A stretch of 64,000 nt of DNA from Streptomyces avicenniae (GTDB lineage Bacteria; Actinomycetota; Actinomycetes; Streptomycetales; Streptomycetaceae), in contig NZ_JOEK01000012.1 in NCBI RefSeq assembly GCF_000719135.1, forward strand, positions 1 through 64,000. Direction: 5' to 3'. Position numbers and translations under genes: made by a program. Shown in pieces: positions 59,761 through 64,000 of this stretch; position 1 is the first letter of the stretch, and the number at the start of each line of letters is the position of its first letter. The notes under the pieces were generated by a model that saw only the letters and a list, made by a program, of their open reading frames with translations, had not been told where the DNA came from and ran no database searches.

Positions 59761-61332
59761 TCAGTGCTCCCAGGGCCAGGCGGCGGAGCGCCCGGCCTCC
59801 AGCAGCGGGACGGCGCGGAACGCGTGGTCCGTGAGGCCGCCGAAGGTGTGGCGGTTCCGGCCGCCGGAGGGCGCGTGGCCCGCGTAGTAGCCGACGAGGT
59901 TCCACGTGTACAGCGGCACGCGCTCCGGCACGACGTCGCCCGGGTCGCTCCGGCGCCCGTACCCCGTCTGCTCGTCCGTGACGATCAGCACGCGGTCGTG
60001 CCCCCGGTAGTGGAGGCGCACGGCCTCGGCCGTCTCGGTGCCGCCCAGCGCGCCGAAGCGCTCCAGCACCGGCAGGGCGGACTCGCCCCGCGTCAGGTCG
60101 ATGCGGTGGCTCGTCGTGCCGAAGGCGACGAGGTCGGCGTCGGCCGCGCGCTGCGCCACGGTCGTGCCGAAGACGGCGGCGGCGTCCGCGTAGGTCAGCC
60201 CGGTCTTCTCCGACATCGCGTGGAACATCGAGCCCGACCGGTCCACGAGCACCAGCGTGCGGCCCGGCAGCGCCGGGACACGTGCCGTCGCGTGCCCGAG
60301 GGCGCGCTCCAGCGGCCATGCCCAGCGCAGCGAGCGTGCCTCGCGGTGCGCCGCGAGGAAGCGGAACGGGAACTGCCGCGAGGCGGCGACCTCCTCGGGG
60401 TCGGCGAGCCGGGCGGCGACCGCCTCGGCGGCCTTGTCGCCGACGCCCGTCGCGTCGAAGTTCCGGAGGTTGCGCAGCAGCGCCATGTAGCCCATCGACG
60501 GGATGACGGCCTCCCAGGCCGCCGCGTCCATCGGGCCCTGGAGCCAGCCCGCGAGCGCCTCCCACGTCATACCGGCGCGCCGCAGCGTCTCCGCGGCGCC
60601 CTCGCTGTGGACCAGCAGGCGCCGCTGACGCACCGGGTGGGCCATCAGTTCGGCGCGGGCCCGCAGCATGGTGAGGCGCGCCGGGATCTCCTGGTCGCGG
60701 CCGTGCCTGCGGTCGATGGCGTGCCGGAACAGGTCGCCCTGCCACGGGCGTTCGGGGTCGGGGGCCGGGTGCGTCAGCTCCAGGACGTCGCCGAAGCGGA
60801 AGCCCCTGAGGGCCGTGTCGTACTTCAGCAGCGAGCGCTCGGTCCACAGCGCGCGCACGGCGTCGGCGATGCCGCGCTTGACCGGCTTGGGGACGGCGCG
60901 CCCGTACCGCGCGGTCCACAGGGCCAGCAGCTCGCCGGGCTCGTCGGCGCGCCGGAGCACCGAGGCGACGGCCTGCCGCGTGTGGCCGTGGGCGCCCGCC
61001 TGGAGGCGTGCGTGGGCGAACTCGGCGGCGCCGACGAGCGCGGCCGTCCGCATGTTCGCGTCGCCGCGCAGCCAGCCGAGCAGCCCGGCGGTCCACGCGG
61101 GGTCATCGACGGCGGCCTGCCGCAGGAGCGTGGTGTAGCGGTCGTCGCGGGTCGCCCGGTCCTCGTAGAACGTCTCCTGGCCGACCAGGTTCGCGACCGC
61201 CAGCAGGAACAGCTCCGACCTCGCGTCCCGCCGGTGTCCGCTGCCGCCCTCGTACGTGGAGGTACGGGCGCCGGTGGAGGTGACGGGCGAGGTGGGTGCC
61301 GTGCGGGCGGTGCGGACATTGAAGCGGGCCAT
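59761..61332 (-). CDS. rsr: Ro60/TROVE-domain RNA-binding protein (Rsr)
   Basis: This 523-residue Ro60 ortholog has an N-terminal TROVE domain (about residues 25-345), a HEAT-repeat ring that binds misfolded and Y RNAs. The C-terminal vWA-type domain carries the MIDAS motif DRSGS (364-368). Conserved TROVE stretches include ELFLLAVANLVGQETFYEDRATRD, AVPKPVKRGIADAVRALW and MGYMALLRNLRNFD. In Deinococcus and Salmonella such proteins work with a Y RNA and polynucleotide phosphorylase in structured RNA decay. AGGG lies 8 nt before ATG 61332. A Y-RNA gene lies 182 nt upstream on the same strand. Confidence 0.93.
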   Translation of the reverse strand: MARFNVRTARTAPTSPVTSTGARTSTYEGGSGHRRDARSELFLLAVANLVGQETFYEDRATRDDRYTTLLRQAAVDDPAWTAGLLGWLRGDANMRTAALVGAAEFAHARLQAGAHGHTRQAVASVLRRADEPGELLALWTARYGRAVPKPVKRGIADAVRALWTERSLLKYDTALRGFRFGDVLELTHPAPDPERPWQGDLFRHAIDRRHGRDQEIPARLTMLRARAELMAHPVRQRRLLVHSEGAAETLRRAGMTWEALAGWLQGPMDAAAWEAVIPSMGYMALLRNLRNFDATGVGDKAAEAVAARLADPEEVAASRQFPFRFLAAHREARSLRWAWPLERALGHATARVPALPGRTLVLVDRSGSMFHAMSEKTGLTYADAAAVFGTTVAQRAADADLVAFGTTSHRIDLTRGESALPVLERFGALGGTETAEAVRLHYRGHDRVLIVTDEQTGYGRRSDPGDVVPERVPLYTWNLVGYYAGHAPSGGRNRHTFGGLTDHAFRAVPLLEAGRSAAWPWEH

Positions 61333-61388
61333 GAGGATTCCCTGCGGTTGACGGGAGGGGAGGGAGGGACGCCAGGGGTCGTCACGGA

Positions 61389-61419
61389 CCGCCCGCACCG
61401 GCGGGAACCGGTGGGGCGG
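61389..61419 (-). terminator. hairpin between Y RNA and rsr
   Basis: CCGCCC-CACCGG on the minus strand pairs with CCGGTG-C-GGGCGG around a short loop (about 12 bp with one bulge). It could terminate the Y RNA or structure the rsr leader. Confidence 0.4.
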
Positions 61420-61513
61420 CGTCCTCCTCCATGCCTCCCGAGATCAGGTCGGCGGCGGGGAGAAAAGGAAGTATCCGCCACCCGCGCACCGGGAGGGGCG
61501 CGTGGAGTACTGG

Positions 61514-61658
61514 TGCGGTGCCCGGAGTTCACAAGGGCGACGGCACAAGGTGCTCTGTCCCTTGAGCTACGCCGGGGCGAAACCCGGCGGTGGGACTCGA
61601 ACCCACACCACCCGATCCGATGTCGAAGTATCCGTCGCGTTCGCACCCGGACACCGCA
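61514..61658 (-). ncRNA. yrlA: YrlA-type bacterial Y RNA with circularly permuted tRNA-like module
   Basis: Read on the minus strand, a 12-bp terminal stem pairs 61658-61647 with 61525-61514 (one G-U), and an inner 7-bp stem pairs 61638-61632 with 61543-61537. Between them is a tRNA-like module. T arm: GTGGG, loop TTCGAGT, CCCAC (61606-61590). Acceptor: CGCCGGG, loop TTTCGC, CCCGGCG (61589-61570). Then TA and D arm: GCTC, loop AAGGGACA, GAGC (61567-61552). The order T arm-acceptor-D arm with the acceptor closed by a loop is the permuted arrangement of YrlA. A -10-like TACGAT (61669-61664) lies 5-7 nt before the proposed 5' end. The Ro60 gene follows 182 nt downstream. There is no anticodon arm, so this is not a functional tRNA. 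Confidence 0.88.
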
Positions 61659-61796
61659 GGCTTATCGTACCGGTCTACGGAGGAGCCTCATGTGATTAAA
61701 AGGCTGCGCGGACAGCCGGGGCGGGTGGACAAGTGACCCGGAAGCAGGCGGACATGGATCCGCGCTGCACGGAGTCGTCGGCCGGGGGGATCCGGC

Positions 61797-62426
61797 TCAA
61801 CCGCGTGGTACAGGGCTCGACGCGGAGATCAGGACCACACCCCGCGTGCCGATGACGTGGACGCGCGATTCGACCTTCGTCCATCCGCAGGAGGCCGCCC
61901 ACGCGCTCGCCTCCTCGGCCGACTCGGGCAACAGCACGTCGGGAGCCACATGCCGTGAGAAGAGCGCCGAAGGACGGAAGTGCGTGGCCAGGGGCAGGGT
62001 GAAACCCACCCTGCCCCCGGGACGCAGGGCGCGTCGCCAATCGGCCGTCGCCCGACGCCCGAGGAAGTGCAGCGAGGACGCACAGAGCACCACGTCGAGG
62101 GAGTGGTCCTCGGTCGGCAGCGGCACGGCATCGGCAACGCGCCAGTCGATCGCCCCGTCGCAGTCCAGGCTCTCGGCCCGGCCCCTGCCCACCGCGACCA
62201 TCCCAGGAGACAGATCGACGGCCAGGACGGGGCGGGCGGTGGCCCGGCGACACTGCGCGAGTTGCAGGGCAACGGCACCGGCTCCGCACGCCACATCGGC
62301 GACCGCGTCGTCAACGCCGGGCGCCACCTGGGCGATCAGGGCCCGCGCGATCTCCTCGTGGTGGCTGTGGTCGTAGCTACCGGCCAGATCATCGAAAACC
62401 CCGGCCGACCCTGTGCTTCGCGTCAT
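61797..62426 (-). CDS. class I SAM-dependent methyltransferase
   Basis: This 209-residue methyltransferase is of the UbiE/type-11 kind, with motif I VADVACGAGAVALQLA, acidic residue in VLAVDLSPGMV, motif IV LDVVLCASSLHFLGRRA and C-terminal LRPGGRVGFTLPLA. It stands upstream of the Y RNA on the same strand and has no operon partner. The ATG has only a weak RBS. Substrate unknown. Confidence 0.82.
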   Translation of the reverse strand: MTRSTGSAGVFDDLAGSYDHSHHEEIARALIAQVAPGVDDAVADVACGAGAVALQLAQCRRATARPVLAVDLSPGMVAVGRGRAESLDCDGAIDWRVADAVPLPTEDHSLDVVLCASSLHFLGRRATADWRRALRPGGRVGFTLPLATHFRPSALFSRHVAPDVLLPESAEEASAWAASCGWTKVESRVHVIGTRGVVLISASSPVPRG

Positions 62427-62685
62427 CGTCCGAGGCTACGTGCCGAGCGGTCGCGTGCCGGTCACGGGGGCGGCCGTTCTTCTCGCCAGGGACGGCCTCG
62501 CCGCACCCATGACGGCCCGCCTGTCCGCGCGGGCGCGGCGGAGCGATGAGTTCCGGCGGGGACGGCCGTCTGTGTCCGTGACGCCGCACCGGGAGCGGAA
62601 CGGCCGGGCCGGGGCGGGCATCGGACCACTGGTGCGGGGAGGGGATGGGCGGGGTCATCGGCGGGATCGTGGAGTCGTGTGAGGG

Positions 62686-62891
62686 ATCCTGCTCGGCCGC
62701 ACCACGTCCGGGGAGTTCACGCCCGCCTGGGTCCAACCCGCACCGTGCAGGACGACGACGGCGCGCCGTTCGTGAACGACACGCCCGAGTACGTCGTCTC
62801 CTGGAGGCCGGAGAAGCCGGAGTGGAAGAACTCCACCTCGTCGTCCACCCGTCGGCTCTCGGCAGCCCCGGCGCGGCCCGCCGAGGGCTGA
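62686..62891 (+). pseudogene. remnant of a dihydrofolate-reductase-family (RibD-C) gene
   Basis: Three blocks of this family remain but in different frames. ILLGRTTSGEFTPAW (from 62686) is followed by a frameshift, then FVNDTPEYVVSWRPEKPEWKNS, then ELHLVVHPSALGSPG in a further frame, with a stop at 62889. Conserved segments between the blocks are missing. No start codon or RBS remains. It is a decayed copy rather than a short gene. Confidence 0.6.
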
Positions 62892-62905
62892 GCCGCCCGC
62901 GCCCG

Positions 62906-64000
62906 TCAGGCCGTGACCAGCACCGGGTGCCGGACGACGGCGTCGAACAGGTAGCCCTGGTCGTTGAACGGCGTCGTGTCCGGCTGACGGGTGCCCGTGC
63001 TGTCCGTGGCGCGGGCGAGCAGGGTGGCCGCGCCGGGCGTGCGCGGCTTCCAGGGCAGCGACCAGCGCACCCAGCTGTCGCGGCGCGGCACGTCGTGCAG
63101 CCGCGCGTGGTGCCAGCGCCGCCCGCCGTCCGTGCTGACCTCGACGGAGCGGACGGTGCCCGCGCCCGACCAGGAGCGCCCGGTGAGGTGGTGGGTGCGC
63201 CCGGCGGCGAACGGCGCGTCCCACGGCAGCTCGAACGCGCTCTTCAGCGTCTGCCGGGTCAGCGGCGCGCTGCCGCCCTCCGGGTGTCCAGGGCCGAACA
63301 GGCGGTACAGGTCGGTGTTCCACGGCGAGTACAGCGGCTCGGCCGAGACCTCGATGTCGCCGACCCACTTGATCGAGGCGATGCCGATCCAGGACGGCAC
63401 CAGCACGCGGACCGGCGCGCCGTGGTCGGGGGGCAGCGGGCGGCCGTTCATCTCGTGGACGAGCAGCACGTCGTCCAGCGCCTTGGCGATCGGCAGCGGG
63501 CGGCGTACGTGGCCCATCGGCGTGCCGTCGGACGCGGTCGCCTCGGCGTCGAGGCCGCGCGGCTGGACGTCCACGGCGTGCCGGGTGAGCCCGGCGTGGC
63601 GCAGGACGTGGGAGAGCCGGACGCCGCGCCAGCGGGCGACGCCGATCGCGCCGAGCGTCCAGGCGGTGCCTGACGCGGTCTGCCCCTGCTGGCTGGCGTA
63701 GAAGCTGCGGCCGTTGCCCGCGCACTCGACGAAGGCGGTGTGCGTCGTGGACGGCAGGGACTTCAGGTCGCGCAGGCTGAACTCGGCGCCGTCGCCGCGC
63801 AGTCCGCTCCCCCACAGCCGCAGGCGCCAGGAGTCGGCGTCCAGTTCGGGGGTGGTGGTGTGGTTGCGGACGAAGAACAGCTCGTTCGGCGTGTGGAAGC
63901 CGGTGCCGCGCAGGCCGGACCAGCGGCTCTCGGCGTTGGTGCCCCGGATGACGAAGTGCTCGTCGGGCAGCGCCTTGACGATCCCGGGGACGGTCGGTCC
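62906..64000 (-). CDS. sulfite-oxidase-family molybdopterin enzyme (5' end outside window)
   Basis: The last 364 residues are present; the N-terminus, which would carry any twin-arginine signal or membrane part, lies beyond the right edge. The Mo-binding domain includes the Cys ligand in FVECAGNGR, GTAWTLGAIGVARWRGVRLSHVL and HGAPVRVLVPSWIGIASIKWVGDIEVS. The C-terminal Ig-like dimerisation domain begins near SWSGAGTVRSVEVSTDGG. It should oxidise sulfite or a similar oxyanion in the envelope. The stop is at 62906. Confidence 0.9.
   Translation of the reverse strand, partial: GPTVPGIVKALPDEHFVIRGTNAESRWSGLRGTGFHTPNELFFVRNHTTTPELDADSWRLRLWGSGLRGDGAEFSLRDLKSLPSTTHTAFVECAGNGRSFYASQQGQTASGTAWTLGAIGVARWRGVRLSHVLRHAGLTRHAVDVQPRGLDAEATASDGTPMGHVRRPLPIAKALDDVLLVHEMNGRPLPPDHGAPVRVLVPSWIGIASIKWVGDIEVSAEPLYSPWNTDLYRLFGPGHPEGGSAPLTRQTLKSAFELPWDAPFAAGRTHHLTGRSWSGAGTVRSVEVSTDGGRRWHHARLHDVPRRDSWVRWSLPWKPRTPGAATLLARATDSTGTRQPDTTPFNDQGYLFDAVVRHPVLVTA

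Noticed and set aside
61552..61606. A tRNA gene on the minus strand (clear T arm and D arm)
   Set aside because: The arms are in permuted order, the acceptor stem is closed by a loop, there is no anticodon arm and the module is enclosed by long stems. It fits a YrlA-type Y RNA next to a Ro60 gene.
1..64000. CRISPR arrays or insertion sequences
   Set aside because: I saw no regularly spaced direct repeats, no transposase-like protein and no terminal inverted repeats of IS type in the window.

Overview
The window reads as chromosomal DNA of a streptomycete or close relative. G+C is very high, third codon positions are strongly G/C, GTG starts are common, and the gene content is typical of Streptomyces: two DHA2/MFS drug pumps, two P450s, many one-component regulators, a SpoIIE-type phosphatase, an SCO6110-like ROK kinase, a Pls/PosA-type NRPS and an allantoin locus with a neighbouring malate synthase. 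Most of it looks like flexible metabolic and specialised-metabolism territory; no ribosomal genes and no ordinary tRNAs are present.

Layout. 0-8.6 kb: the N-terminus of a type VII secretion (T7SS)-type protein cut by the left edge, a PAS/GAF/SpoIIE/HATPase sensor phosphatase, an aldo/keto reductase, two MFS transporters, a MarR regulator facing one of them, and a siderophore-interacting flavoprotein. 8.6-12.7 kb: a methyltransferase/UbiA pair and an oxidoreductase/sugar-phosphate isomerase pair. 12.7-19.4 kb: a large T7SS-associated protein and a 1340-residue Pls/PosA-type peptide synthetase. 19.8-22.7 kb: a gluconate module (gntR, gntK, gntP). 23-27.3 kb: hydantoinase, LLM-type flavin oxidoreductase and a gamma-glutamyltransferase-like Ntn hydrolase. 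27.5-35.8 kb: a repeat-rich hypothetical protein, an inositol-phosphatase family enzyme, a second T7SS-associated cluster whose 3' end is unusually A/T-rich, a phytoene-desaturase-like flavoprotein and glycerate kinase. 36-39.7 kb: a FecCD-type ABC uptake operon containing a methyltransferase, with a Zur-like box on its start codon. 39.7-45.8 kb: a membrane protein, ROK kinase, amidase, XRE regulator, SnoaL-like protein, P450 and an RNase Sa-type secreted guanyl RNase. 45.9-51.7 kb: allantoicase, allantoinase, an AllR-like IclR regulator, a molybdenum-cofactor nucleotidyltransferase and malate synthase. Together these form an allantoin to glyoxylate to malate route. 52-59.7 kb: a PucR-like regulator with two C-terminal HTH units, a DUF6204-like protein, a GH25 lysozyme in an A/T-richer patch, a TetR/NmrA pair, and a stand-alone condensation-domain protein divergent from a P450 with a non-canonical I-helix. 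59.8-64 kb: a Ro60/TROVE protein, a methyltransferase, a decayed dihydrofolate-reductase-like gene and a truncated sulfite-oxidase-family enzyme.

The most striking element is a non-coding RNA at 61514-61658 on the minus strand, directly upstream of the Ro60 gene. It carries a circularly permuted tRNA-like module (T arm, 7-bp acceptor stem closed by a loop, D arm) held by a long terminal stem. This is the architecture of the bacterial Y RNA YrlA, so the locus should encode a Ro60-Y RNA ribonucleoprotein. Other items worth attention are the putative Zur operator on a leaderless start, a 13-mer shared by two intergenic regions near nitrogen/purine genes, a P450 lacking the acid-alcohol pair, and the A/T-rich 3' part of the second T7SS locus.
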